NCBI RefSeq assembly: GCF_014650435.1
Contig: NZ_BMUY01000001.1
Span: forward strand, 248,001-312,000
Length of the DNA stretch: 64,000 nucleotides
From: Streptomyces tendae
GTDB lineage: Bacteria > Actinomycetota > Actinomycetes > Streptomycetales > Streptomycetaceae
Reading direction: 5' to 3'
The translations under genes and the position numbers were made by a program. How positions within the stretch are numbered: the first letter of the stretch is position 1; each line of letters opens with the position of its first letter. Positions 1 through 8,764 of the stretch are shown in pieces. Below the pieces are notes generated by a model, which saw nothing but the letters and a program-made list of their open reading frames with translations, did no database searches and was not told where the DNA came from.

Positions 1-179
1 GCGGACGGTGCGTTCTACCCCCTGGACGAACGCCTTGCCGACCTCGGCGACCTCCGCGGAGCGACCTGCCCCGGGCCCTCAACGAGGATGCCCACGCCTA
101 CGCGGGCAAGGCAGCGCCACACGACGACGTCGCCATCCTGACCGTCCGCCGCCCGCAACGTTCGTGCACACTCTCCTGA
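1..179 (+). pseudogene. Frameshifted 3' end of a SpoIIE/PP2C-type phosphatase
   Basis: The window edge cuts this gene. Frame 1 opens with DGAFYPLDERLADLGDL. The expected C-terminal end of the family, ALNEDAHAYAG followed by HDDVAILTVRR, lies in frame 3 and stops at a TGA at 177-179. The two halves resemble the last beta strands of SpoIIE-like serine phosphatases, where the final metal-binding Asp pair sits in a DDVA motif. Joining them needs a frameshift near 55-65. It is either a decayed gene or a single sequence error; I cannot tell which from 179 bases. Confidence 0.42.
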
Positions 180-208
180 GCGCTACGGCTCGGAAGAGGG
201 AGTCGATT

Positions 209-676
209 CTGACGGCCCAATGGAACTGGCAGACCGGCGAACGACTGCTGGCCCTGAACGACCCGGAGGAATGGGACGCCGCGTTCGACCGCGGGGAGCG
301 ATGGCTCGGCACGGCGGCGATCGGGCTGGCCTTCAACTGCCCGTTGGAGGAGGCGTCGCCCCGGATCGTCCGGGCGATGCGGCTCCCGGACCTCGCCCAG
401 CGAGGATTCGCCTTCACCGCGGCAGGCACGGCGGCCCGCCTCAACGGCGCACTGACGCCGGAGCTGTACGCCGCACTGCGGGCAGAGGGCCCGGGCCGCA
501 GGAGCATCGCGGTGAACGCCATCGCCGACACCTTGACCTTCGTACCGTTCCGACGCCTGCCGACGTGGCTGAAGTGCTGGAGCGTCGTATCAGCTGTGCG
601 CGACAAACTGGACGCGTGGCGGCTGAGCTTCTCCTACGCGGTGACCGACGCCTGGAAGTCGGTGCGCAGACGATGA
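209..676 (+). CDS. Uncharacterised small protein upstream of barstar-like gene
   Basis: About 155 residues, family not recognised. It begins near LTAQWNWQTGERLL and has two Trp-rich segments (WDAAFDRGERWLG and LPTWLKCW) but no convincing signal peptide or membrane span. The start is uncertain: no ATG lies near the N-terminus. The CTG at 209 follows a GGAAGAGGGAG stretch at a good distance, and an in-frame GTG at 164 would overlap the phosphatase remnant. Its TGA overlaps the ATG of the barstar-like gene (ATGA), so the two are probably translationally coupled. By position it could be another immunity or accessory protein; that is inference. Confidence 0.5.
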   Translation: MTAQWNWQTGERLLALNDPEEWDAAFDRGERWLGTAAIGLAFNCPLEEASPRIVRAMRLPDLAQRGFAFTAAGTAARLNGALTPELYAALRAEGPGRRSIAVNAIADTLTFVPFRRLPTWLKCWSVVSAVRDKLDAWRLSFSYAVTDAWKSVRRR

Positions 677-1230
677 GCCCGCGTCCTCCGCACCCGCACA
701 CCGCAAAGCCTCACCCGGAGCCTTTCGTGGTCTTCGGCCCCACAGACGCACGCGGATTCCGAGCAAGGGCCGCGGACTTGGAAGCCGCCGGAGGGCGGGT
801 CCACCACTTCGACTCCCGCGAGCTGACGACCGAGCAGGGCATCCACCGTTCCTTCGCACAAGCCCTCCAGTTCCCCGGCTACTACGGCGCGAACTGGGAC
901 GCCTTGGTCGACTGCCTGAGCGACCTGTGCGGCGCGGCCACAGGCGGTGTCGGGATCGTGGGCGTCATCCACGACGCGGACCTGATCCTGGACGCGGAAC
1001 ACTTCCCCCTCTTCGTCTCGGTCCTCTGCCAGGGCGCGGACCGTGCCAACGCGTCGACAGACCTCGATGGCTTCCCCTCGGACCGCCCCGCCCTTTCCGA
1101 GCACTTCCACTTCGAGTTCCGCGACTTCGATCCCGAGGGCATCGCGCTCCGCGTCCGCCGGCCCGACCTGACCGTGACTGCAGGAGCCGATCACGTCTCG
1201 GCGGCCCTGAACCCCGAGGTGTGGCACTGA
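673..1230 (+). CDS. Barstar-like (RNase inhibitor family) protein
   Basis: 185 residues. The central segment FPGYYGANWDALVDCLSDL is the hallmark of the barstar family, which inhibits barnase-type ribonucleases by capping the active site. Before it lies an alpha/beta start (FVVFGPTDARGFRARA, then VHHFDSRELTTEQGIHRSFA) matching the usual barstar order; the C-terminal third is longer than in classical barstar (about 90 residues). ATG overlaps the stop of the upstream gene. No barnase-like RNase is encoded in the window, so it looks like an orphan immunity protein, possibly a remnant of the polymorphic-toxin locus that follows, or a regulator of a distant RNase. Confidence 0.78.
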   Translation: MSPRPPHPHTAKPHPEPFVVFGPTDARGFRARAADLEAAGGRVHHFDSRELTTEQGIHRSFAQALQFPGYYGANWDALVDCLSDLCGAATGGVGIVGVIHDADLILDAEHFPLFVSVLCQGADRANASTDLDGFPSDRPALSEHFHFEFRDFDPEGIALRVRRPDLTVTAGADHVSAALNPEVWH

Positions 1231-1346
1231 CCGGCTGGGGGCCACGCTCGCCATGGGCGCCTTTCATCGAACGACCGTGCCTTGTAAGTTCACGTGTGCG
1301 TACGGGTGGTTGCTGGTGCGGCGCGTGAGTTGACGGGGGTTGCGCG

Positions 1347-4300
1347 ATGGTGGGCCACAGGCCGAGTGACTGGCATGTCCTGGACCTGGACAAGGACCCG
1401 ACGCCGGGGGATCCGCAGCGGGTGCGGACGCTCGCGAAGACGTTGCACGATTTCGCCGACGACGTCTCGGAGGCGTTGCGTCTGGTGAAGGGGATGGCGG
1501 GGGAGTCGACGCTCGCGCAGTGGGCGGGGAAGTCGGCGGCGGTCTTCAAGGAGGAGTTCGACGGGGTTCCCAAGAACCTCAGGAAGCTGGAGAAGTCGTA
1601 CGGGATGTGCGGCGACGCGCTCGCTGACTTCTGGCCGAAGCTGGAGCGGGCGCAGGCGCTGGCGGACCGGGCGCTCGTCAAGGCGCGGGAGGCGCGCCAG
1701 GACCTGTCCTCGGCGCAGTCGAAGCTGTCCTCGGCGGATTCATGGGTGACGCGGGCGTCGAAGGAGGCGGACAAGTACAAGGACGATCCGACGGGCAGCA
1801 GGTCGGACGGGGACAAGCCGGACGAGGCCAAGGTCCGGGCCGCCACCCGTGACGTTCAGCACGCCAAGACCGCGCAGACGAACGCGCAGTCGGCGGTCGA
1901 CAACGCGCAGAGCGCGTTGGACGCGGCGAAGAAGATGGCCGAGGACGCGCGCAAGATGCGCGACGACGCGGCCCGGGAGGCCAAGGGCAGGATCGACGAG
2001 GCGTCCGACGCCGGCATCCAGAACCGGTCGTGGTGGGAGGAGGTCGGGGACTGGGTCTCCGACAACTGGGACTCGATCGTCGCGGTCTGCAAGGTCGTCG
2101 TCGCCGTCGTCGGCATCATCGCGATGGTCATCGGCGGCCCGATCCTCGGCGCGATCGTGCTGGTCGCCGCCCTCGTCGTCCTCGCGGACACGCTCTACAA
2201 GTACAGCAAGGGGCAGGCGTCCCTGTGGGACGTGGGCTTGGCGGCTCTGGACTGCATACCCGGCATGAAGGGGCTCACCACCCTCGGCGGACTCGCCAAG
2301 GGCGCGAAGGCACTGGGCAAGACCGGCCTCAAGGGCATGGCCGCGGGACTGCGGGGGCTGAAGTCCGCTCGAAGCGTTCTCACCAAGGGCGCCAAGGGGG
2401 CGTACAACCGTCTTAAGTCGGTGGTCAAGGGGTGCGGCGATCCGGTCGACGCGGCAACGGGACAAATGTTCCTTGCCCAGACTGACGTTGTACTGCCAGG
2501 AACGCTTCCGCTTGTCTTCACTCGTCGATCTGCTTCCGACTACCGCACGGGGTGGTGGTTCGGACCGTCCTGGTCATCGACGGTTGATCAGCGCCTTGAG
2601 CTGGACAAGGACGGCATCGTCTTCGTCACAGAGGACGGCATGTTGATCGCCTATCCACATCCCCATGGACGCTCGGCCCCCGGCGTTCTGCCGGTAGCAG
2701 GACCGCGTTGGCCTCTCCTTCGAACGGGCGATGGTGGGTTCCGCATCACTGAGCCCGTGACCGGACACAGCCGGTACTTCGCACCGCCCAGCGGCGGAAT
2801 CGCCCAGCTGAAGCGGATATCCGACCGTAACGGCAACACCATTGATTTCGAGTACGACGAGGGCGGTACGCCGCTCAGCATTCGGCACTCCTGTGGGTAC
2901 CACCTTCGTCTCACAGCGGAGGGTGGCCACATTACCGAGCTGGCCCTGGTGGCGGCTGCCGATGACGGGACAGACGTCGTCATCAGGAGCTACGGCTACG
3001 CCGACGGCAGTTTGTCATCGGTCGCCAACTCGTCTGGCCTGCCCTTGCTCTTCACCTACGACGAGCGAGGGCGCATCAACTCGTGGACAGACACCAACAG
3101 CAGACGCTACGCATACGGCTACGACGAGTGGGATCGATGCGTCCAGCAAGGTGGTGAGGACGGCCATGTGACGGGGCGTTTCACCTACGGTGGCACAGAT
3201 CCCATGTGGCCCGGGTGCCACATCACCACGCTTCACACCACCGACGGCGCCGAGTGGAAGTTCGTCGTCAACGACAACTCTCAGGTCGTCGCCGAGATCG
3301 ATCCTCTCGGTAACACGGCACGGACTGGCTACGACGTCCACCACCACCTGGTCAGACAGACCGACACGCTTGGTGCCACGACAAGCTGCGTGAACAACGA
3401 GTTGGGCCAACCTCTGCGAGTGACGCGACCGGATGGTGCCGTGACGCGTTACGCCTACAACGACATGCACCTGGTCACTCTCATCGAGCTGCCTGACGGG
3501 TCGGCATGGCGGCAGGCATATGACGAACGGGGCAACTGCGTCAGCGTCACCGACCCGTCAGGTGCCGTCACCAGAAGCAGCTACGACGACAGCGGCAGAC
3601 TCGTATCGTTCACCGACGCGCTGGGGCACGCCACCATCGTGCGCTGCAACCCGGCGGGCATCGCGGTTTGCATCACCGACCCACTCGGGGCCACCACCCA
3701 ATGGGGCCGCAACGCATTCGGGCAACCCGTCACGGTCACCGACAGCGAAGGCCGCACGACACACCGCGCGTGGACGCCGGAGGGTTTGCCGCTCACCCGG
3801 ACCGGGTCAGACGGATCCACGGAAACCTGGACCTACGACGGCGAGGGCAACTGCCTCAGTCACACGGATCCAGCCGGACATACGAGCAGGTTCGAGTACA
3901 CCCACTTCGATCGACTCGCGGCGCGTACGGACACCGAAGGCAACCGATACGAGTTCGCGTATGACGCCTCGTTGCGCCTCACGCAAGTCACGAATCCGCG
4001 AGGCATGGTCTGGGCCTACACGTACGACGCCGCCGGACGTGTGACGTCGGAGACGGATTTCGACGGGCGAACACTCACATACACCCACGACGCCGCCGGC
4101 CGACTCGCGTCCCGGACCAACGCGGTTGGCCAGACCGTAACTCTGGAGCGGAACGCATTGGGGCAGGTCACTCGCAAGGATGTCGAGGGAGCCGTAACCT
4201 CGTTCGTCTACGACCTCCTCGGTCACCTTGTGAGGGCCACTGGCCCGGACAGCGACCTCCTCCTTCAGCGGGACCCCTACGGGGCGGTTCTCGCCGAGAC

Positions 4301-5912
4301 GGTGGACGGCCGCACCCTCACAAACACCTACGACGTACTGGGCCGGCGTGTCAGCCGCACGACCTCCTCCGGGGCGACGAGCAACTGGGCCTATGACGTT
4401 GTGGGACGCCCGGTTCGCCTTGACCTCTCCGGGCACTCCATGGCCTTCGCGTATGACTCCGAGGGACGAGAAACAACCCGGCGTCTCGGGGAATCCCTTG
4501 AAGTGGCTCACGTTTTCGATGAGCTGGGCCGCCTTGTCACACAGGCGGTGACCGCTGCTGATGGTAGGTCAGTGCAGCACCGCACCTACACCTACCGCGC
4601 TGACAACAACCTCGTCGCTTCCGAGGACCAGTTCGGCGGCGCGCGCCAGTACGACCTCGACTCGGCCGGCCGTGTCACCGCTGTCCGCGGTGAACAATGG
4701 ACGGAGCGCTACGCCTACGACGAGGTGGGAAATCAGGTCCAGGCCGTCTGGCCCGCCGACCACCCGCGCCATGAGGCTGCCGGAAGCCGGCAGTACCGGG
4801 GCATGCGCATCCAACGTGCCGGAGCGGTGCGCTACGAGTATGACAACCAGGGGCGCGTCGTCCGCCGGCAGAAGACCCACCTGTCCCGCAGACCGGAGAC
4901 GTGGCAGTACGCCTGGGATGCGGAGGACCACCTCACGTCCGTAGTGACACCGGACGGCACCCGCTGGCGCTACCGGTACGACCCTCTCGGACGCCGTATC
5001 GCCAAGGAACGTCTGTCGGCTGACGACAGCAGTGCTGTCGAGCGCACTGTCTTCTCGTGGGACGGCACCACGTTGTGCGAGCAGACGACGGAAGCCGAGG
5101 AACTCCCTCGCCCGATCACCCTCACCTGGGACTACCAGGGGGTGCGTCCGGTCGCGCAGCGGGAGACCGTCGACGACATCGCGAACGCCTCACAAGCGGA
5201 GATCGACCGTCGCTTCTTCGCCATCGTCACCGATGCTGTCGGAACGCCCACCGAGCTGATCGATGTACGGGGCGAGGTGGCGTGGCGTGCTCGTTCGACC
5301 CTTTGGGGCACTACGGCTTGGCCGTCGAACAGCGTGGCCTATACGCCTCTCCGCTTCCCTGGCCAGTACTTCGATCCGGAGACCGGGCTTCACTACAACC
5401 ACTATCGTCAGTACGACCCCGAGTCCGCCAGGTATCTCTCCCCGGACCCCCTCGGTCTTCATCCGGCGCCAAATCCGTTCACGTACGTAACAAATCCGCT
5501 CACCTGGTTGGACCCACTCGGCCTGGCGCCTTGTGACGTGGCTCTGGGATACAGATGGGCCGACACGGCGAAGTTCGCGGAGTCGCGCGGTTTCAAACAC
5601 TTTCTGGAATTGAGCGCAGAGGACTGGCGAGGTCCGGTCCAGAACGCGATTCTGGACCGCTCGGTGCTCCTCCATGTGAACATGAAGGGGTTCTCTGGGG
5701 CTTTCGAGGGCATGGCAAAAAGAGGACTGGGGCACGAACCCGGAATGGCGATTCATGCAACAGAAGAGGAGATGGGATGGATCGCGAGGGCGGTGAAGCA
5801 CGGTCATCGCGATTGGGACAGTATTACGTGGTACGACAAGGATGGAAATGTGGCAGATATATTGGAGCCGGACTGGGAGAATTTCGGAAGGGTGCGGGAC
5901 TTTATTCTGTGA
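1347..5912 (+). CDS. RHS-repeat polymorphic toxin with T7SS-type N-terminus
   Basis: 1,521 residues. Residues 1-100 resemble the WXG100/T7SS-signal helices of secreted actinobacterial toxins (PGDPQRVRTLAKTLHDFA). A charged Ala/Lys coiled coil spans about 105-225 and a long hydrophobic stretch about 244-285. A DUF6531-type entry (GDPVDAATGQMF) sits near 364, followed by about 900 residues of YD/RHS repeats. The RHS core ends in GQYFDPETGLHYNHYRQYD and DPLGL, after which residues about 1393-1521 form the variable tip. In the family the RHS shell encapsulates and autocleaves the toxic tip. The tip is not one I recognise. It is lower in G+C than the shell and is followed 68 bases on by a likely immunity gene. 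ATG 1347 has a GGGGGTTG purine stretch before it. Confidence 0.85.
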   Translation: MVGHRPSDWHVLDLDKDPTPGDPQRVRTLAKTLHDFADDVSEALRLVKGMAGESTLAQWAGKSAAVFKEEFDGVPKNLRKLEKSYGMCGDALADFWPKLERAQALADRALVKAREARQDLSSAQSKLSSADSWVTRASKEADKYKDDPTGSRSDGDKPDEAKVRAATRDVQHAKTAQTNAQSAVDNAQSALDAAKKMAEDARKMRDDAAREAKGRIDEASDAGIQNRSWWEEVGDWVSDNWDSIVAVCKVVVAVVGIIAMVIGGPILGAIVLVAALVVLADTLYKYSKGQASLWDVGLAALDCIPGMKGLTTLGGLAKGAKALGKTGLKGMAAGLRGLKSARSVLTKGAKGAYNRLKSVVKGCGDPVDAATGQMFLAQTDVVLPGTLPLVFTRRSASDYRTGWWFGPSWSSTVDQRLELDKDGIVFVTEDGMLIAYPHPHGRSAPGVLPVAGPRWPLLRTGDGGFRITEPVTGHSRYFAPPSGGIAQLKRISDRNGNTIDFEYDEGGTPLSIRHSCGYHLRLTAEGGHITELALVAAADDGTDVVIRSYGYADGSLSSVANSSGLPLLFTYDERGRINSWTDTNSRRYAYGYDEWDRCVQQGGEDGHVTGRFTYGGTDPMWPGCHITTLHTTDGAEWKFVVNDNSQVVAEIDPLGNTARTGYDVHHHLVRQTDTLGATTSCVNNELGQPLRVTRPDGAVTRYAYNDMHLVTLIELPDGSAWRQAYDERGNCVSVTDPSGAVTRSSYDDSGRLVSFTDALGHATIVRCNPAGIAVCITDPLGATTQWGRNAFGQPVTVTDSEGRTTHRAWTPEGLPLTRTGSDGSTETWTYDGEGNCLSHTDPAGHTSRFEYTHFDRLAARTDTEGNRYEFAYDASLRLTQVTNPRGMVWAYTYDAAGRVTSETDFDGRTLTYTHDAAGRLASRTNAVGQTVTLERNALGQVTRKDVEGAVTSFVYDLLGHLVRATGPDSDLLLQRDPYGAVLAETVDGRTLTNTYDVLGRRVSRTTSSGATSNWAYDVVGRPVRLDLSGHSMAFAYDSEGRETTRRLGESLEVAHVFDELGRLVTQAVTAADGRSVQHRTYTYRADNNLVASEDQFGGARQYDLDSAGRVTAVRGEQWTERYAYDEVGNQVQAVWPADHPRHEAAGSRQYRGMRIQRAGAVRYEYDNQGRVVRRQKTHLSRRPETWQYAWDAEDHLTSVVTPDGTRWRYRYDPLGRRIAKERLSADDSSAVERTVFSWDGTTLCEQTTEAEELPRPITLTWDYQGVRPVAQRETVDDIANASQAEIDRRFFAIVTDAVGTPTELIDVRGEVAWRARSTLWGTTAWPSNSVAYTPLRFPGQYFDPETGLHYNHYRQYDPESARYLSPDPLGLHPAPNPFTYVTNPLTWLDPLGLAPCDVALGYRWADTAKFAESRGFKHFLELSAEDWRGPVQNAILDRSVLLHVNMKGFSGAFEGMAKRGLGHEPGMAIHATEEEMGWIARAVKHGHRDWDSITWYDKDGNVADILEPDWENFGRVRDFIL

Positions 5913-5980
5913 CCAATTTGAATGCTATGATGTGAGGTCGACCCAACCGCAGTCGTAATGTTTGTAAAAGGTGCACTCTG

Positions 5981-6691
5981 ATGACGTCCGATGGAAAAGG
6001 TAGGGAATCTGATGTTTCCCGTACCGTAAGTGCTGTCTTGTATCCCGATCTCGTCGAACTAGGTGGCCTGGTCGACGCACTAGAGCATGTGGCGAGCGGC
6101 ATGGGGGTTGATCTGGGGGGCGTCGAATCGGCAAGCTCCAATCCGAAGGGGCGTCTGGTAACTGCCCGCATGCACTCGGACCGAGGTCCCGTCCTTATCC
6201 ATCTAGGAAAAGAGTATCGCCTCTTTTCCATCAGTGTTGAGGGTGCGACGCACCCGTGGGCCGCCGGTTCCACGGCTGACTTGCAAAACGTGGTGCGAGT
6301 CGCAGACGCATGGCGGTCCGGAGTGACGCTGCGTGAAATGAAGTCCCGATTTCCATTCATGGAATATGATGAACTTGCCCAAGCGCAGGAGGAGGGCGAT
6401 CCAGTCCAGACCCAGTGGCGGCTCCTGCTGCGCGAGGAAAGTCGACCCGTGCTTCAGGAATTGATCCGCGTCTTCCATGGAGACCCTGGGTTCCGGCGGT
6501 TCTTCCCTTACCTCAGCATGGGAACCCTCTGCCTTGCTCGGGACATCTCCGACCGCAGGGCGGGAGAAATCCGGATCGCTCCCATGGAGGCGACGTACCG
6601 GGTGCAGTCGACGACGTCGGGTGAAGAGACAGAGGCCGCGTCGATCGTTCTGGCTCTGGACGCGGCACGGACCCTTGAGGGGCGTTCATAG
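5981..6691 (+). CDS. Putative immunity protein, DUF6193-like
   Basis: 236 residues, no signal peptide or membrane span. YPDLVELGGLVDALEHVA near the N-terminus and the helical stretch WRSGVTLREMKSRFPFMEY followed by QWRLLL resemble the DUF6193 family, which is common in Streptomyces and without a demonstrated role; that assignment is from memory. It directly follows the RHS tip in the same orientation and shares its low G+C (27 of the 60 bases at 5881-5940 are G or C). This is the normal place and composition for the cognate immunity gene. ATG 5981 has AAAAGGTG 6 bases upstream. Immunity function is inferred only from context. Confidence 0.6.
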   Translation: MTSDGKGRESDVSRTVSAVLYPDLVELGGLVDALEHVASGMGVDLGGVESASSNPKGRLVTARMHSDRGPVLIHLGKEYRLFSISVEGATHPWAAGSTADLQNVVRVADAWRSGVTLREMKSRFPFMEYDELAQAQEEGDPVQTQWRLLLREESRPVLQELIRVFHGDPGFRRFFPYLSMGTLCLARDISDRRAGEIRIAPMEATYRVQSTTSGEETEAASIVLALDAARTLEGRS

Positions 6692-6722
6692 CTGAGGGGC
6701 GTGAGTCGAACGCGGGCTCACG

Positions 6723-6748
6723 TGTACCCCCCGGTGACGTGGGGTACA
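6723..6748. promoter_or_regulatory. Perfect 8-bp inverted repeat upstream of rpsJ promoter
   Basis: TGTACCCC and GGGGTACA are separated by 10 bases. The repeat lies 14 bases before the -35 candidate of the S10 operon and 31 bases after the immunity gene. It could be an operator or a terminator for the upstream gene; there is no T-run after it. Confidence 0.5.
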
Positions 6749-6762
6749 GTCATCCGCTTCGA

Positions 6763-6793
6763 TTGGCCAGCCCCGCGCCCCGTATGGCAGACT
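6763..6793 (+). promoter_or_regulatory. Candidate housekeeping promoter of the S10 operon
   Basis: TTGGCC (6763-6768) and CAGACT (6788-6793) are spaced by 19 bases, a plausible HrdB-type -35/-10 pair for actinomycetes. This gives a leader of about 325 bases before rpsJ. Confidence 0.4.
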
Positions 6794-7125
6794 AGCGGGG
6801 TTGCTCGGTCGAGTGCCGATGCTGCGCGCCTCCCGCCGGGGGGACCGGAAGCGAGTCCCACAGTACTCGTCGTCCCTGCTCAGGGGCGGACGTACGGGAA
6901 TCTTCCGGGAAGCGTCAGCGGGGTGCAGGCCAGGCACCCGGTGGGCCTCTCGCCCCCGGTCCGCGGTTCCGGAAGGGCCCGCACTCCCAGGCAGGGAAGT
7001 CCCGAAGAGGGACATCTGTGTCAGCGAGGGTGCGACACGCCCGACCGCGTGGGTCGGAGGGGGAGCGGAATGGACAAGGACCACCGGGTCCAGAGCGTTA
7101 CGAGAGACAGGACTACTGAGTAGCC

Positions 7126-7434
7126 ATGGCGGGACAGAAGATCCGCATCCGGCTCAAGGCCTACGACCACGAGGTCATCGACTCCTCGGCGAAGAAGATC
7201 GTCGAGACGGTGACCCGCACTGGTGCGTCGGTCGCGGGCCCGGTGCCGCTGCCCACTGAGAAGAACGTGTACTGCGTCATCAAGTCGCCGCACAAGTACA
7301 AGGACTCGCGCGAGCACTTCGAGATGCGCACGCACAAGCGCCTGATCGACATCCTCGACCCGACCCCCAAGACCGTTGACTCTCTGATGCGACTCGACCT
7401 CCCGGCCGGTGTCGACATCGAGATCAAGCTCTGA
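7126..7434 (+). CDS. rpsJ: 30S ribosomal protein S10
   Basis: 102 residues, the standard length, opening [19 protein letters not shown] and carrying the S10 segment [21 protein letters not shown]10 sits in the 30S head and, from other bacteria, also serves as the NusB partner in antitermination. It is the first gene of the S10 operon; rplC starts 17 bases after its stop. The best purine tract (GAGAGACAGGA) ends 13 bases before the ATG, so the Shine-Dalgarno is weak for so abundant a protein. Confidence 0.98.
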   Translation: MAGQKIRIRLKAYDHEVIDSSAKKIVETVTRTGASVAGPVPLPTEKNVYCVIKSPHKYKDSREHFEMRTHKRLIDILDPTPKTVDSLMRLDLPAGVDIEIKL

Positions 7435-7451
7435 AGGCCGGTGATCTGAGA

Positions 7452-8096
7452 ATGGCTAAGCAGATCAAGGGCATCCTGGGCGAGAAGCTCGGCATGACGC
7501 AGGTGTGGGACGAGAACAACCGCGTTGTTCCGGTCACCGTCGTCAAGGCCGGCCCGAACGTCGTCACCCAGGTCCGCACGAACGACGTCGACGGCTACGA
7601 GTCCGTCCAGATCGCGTTCGGCGAGATCGACCCGCGCAAGGTGAACAAGCCTCTCAAGGGCCACTTCGCCAAGGCCGACGTCACCCCCCGCCGTCACCTC
7701 GTCGAGATCCGTACCGCCGACGCCTCCGAGTACACCCTCGGTCAGGAAGTCAGCGCCGAGGTCTTCGAGTCCGGCGTGAAGGTCGACGTCACCGGCAAGA
7801 GCAAGGGCAAGGGCTTCGCCGGTGTCATGAAGCGTCACAACTTCAAGGGCCTCGGCGCCGGACACGGCACCCAGCGCAAGCACCGCTCGCCCGGTTCCAT
7901 CGGTGGCTGCGCCACCCCGGGCCGCGTGTTCAAGGGCCTCCGCATGGCCGGCCGCATGGGCAACGAGCGGGTCACCACCCAGAACCTGACCGTCCACGCC
8001 GTTGACGCGGAGAAGGGTCTGCTGCTCATCAAGGGCGCGGTTCCCGGTCCGAACGGCGGCCTCGTCCTGGTCCGCACTGCGGCCAAGGGGGCCTGA
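7452..8096 (+). CDS. rplC: 50S ribosomal protein L3
   Basis: 214 residues. It opens with [17 protein letters not shown], typical of bacterial L3. The long loop reaching the peptidyl transferase centre is present as [20 protein letters not shown] and is followed by [20 protein letters not shown]3 is an early 23S assembly protein. It lies between rpsJ and rplD in the S10 operon, with 8 bases to rplD. Confidence 0.98.
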   Translation: MAKQIKGILGEKLGMTQVWDENNRVVPVTVVKAGPNVVTQVRTNDVDGYESVQIAFGEIDPRKVNKPLKGHFAKADVTPRRHLVEIRTADASEYTLGQEVSAEVFESGVKVDVTGKSKGKGFAGVMKRHNFKGLGAGHGTQRKHRSPGSIGGCATPGRVFKGLRMAGRMGNERVTTQNLTVHAVDAEKGLLLIKGAVPGPNGGLVLVRTAAKGA

Positions 8097-8104
8097 GGTA
8101 ACCG

Positions 8105-8764
8105 ATGAGCACTGTTGACATCCTTTCGCCTGCCGGCGAGAAGACCGGAAGCGTCGAGCTCCCCGCGGAGATCTTCGGCGTGGAGAAGATCAGCATTCCG
8201 CTGATCCACCAGGTCGTCGTCGCGCAGAACGCCGCTGCCCGCCAGGGCACGCACAAGACCAAGCGTCGCGGCGAGGTCCGTGGTGGCGGCAAGAAGCCGT
8301 ACCGCCAGAAGGGCACCGGCCGCGCCCGCCAGGGTTCGACCCGTGCGCCGCAGTTCGCCGGCGGTGGCGTCGTCCACGGCCCGCAGCCGCGTGACTACTC
8401 GCAGCGGACCCCGAAGAAGATGAAGGCCGCGGCCCTGCGCCACGCCCTCACCGACCGGGCCCGCCACGACCGCATCCACGTCGTCACCGGCGTCATCGAG
8501 GGCGAGACCCCGTCCACGAAGGCCGCCCGGACGCTGTTCGGCAAGATCTCGGAGCGCAAGAACCTGCTCCTGGTCGTCGACCGCGCCGACGAGGCCGCGT
8601 GGCTGTCCGCCCGCAACCTGCCCCAGATCCACATCCTGGAGCCGGGCCAGCTGAACACGTACGACGTTCTCGTCTCGGACGACGTGGTCTTCACCCAGGC
8701 CGCTTTCGAGTCCTTCGTGTCTGGCCCCAACAAGGCCGCTGACACCGAAGGGAGCGAAGCCTGA
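8105..8764 (+). CDS. rplD: 50S ribosomal protein L4
   Basis: 219 residues. The Arg/Gly/Lys-rich extended loop that lines the exit tunnel is clear ([20 protein letters not shown] then [18 protein letters not shown]). In enterobacteria L4 represses its own operon; whether that holds here is not visible. The TGA stop shares one base with the next ATG (TGATG), so rplW is probably coupled. Confidence 0.98.
   Translation: MSTVDILSPAGEKTGSVELPAEIFGVEKISIPLIHQVVVAQNAAARQGTHKTKRRGEVRGGGKKPYRQKGTGRARQGSTRAPQFAGGGVVHGPQPRDYSQRTPKKMKAAALRHALTDRARHDRIHVVTGVIEGETPSTKAARTLFGKISERKNLLLVVDRADEAAWLSARNLPQIHILEPGQLNTYDVLVSDDVVFTQAAFESFVSGPNKAADTEGSEA

Larger units (their letters stand above)
6692..7125 (+). 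other. Non-coding leader and promoter region of the S10 operon
   Basis: 434 bases with no convincing gene. It holds an 8-bp inverted repeat at 6723-6748, a promoter candidate at 6763-6793, and about 330 bases of probable untranslated leader containing small hairpins (for example 7041-7057, 6-bp stem). A long leader before rpsJ would allow autogenous control, as L4 does in enteric bacteria, but no specific L4 site can be identified by eye. Confidence 0.5.

Noticed and set aside
1230..7125. Mobile element or prophage carrying the toxin locus
   Set aside because: No transposase, integrase, terminal repeat or tRNA-site duplication can be seen around it.
6692..7125. A short gene in the S10 leader
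   Set aside because: The open frames there lack a ribosome binding site and family resemblance and have non-coding-like composition.
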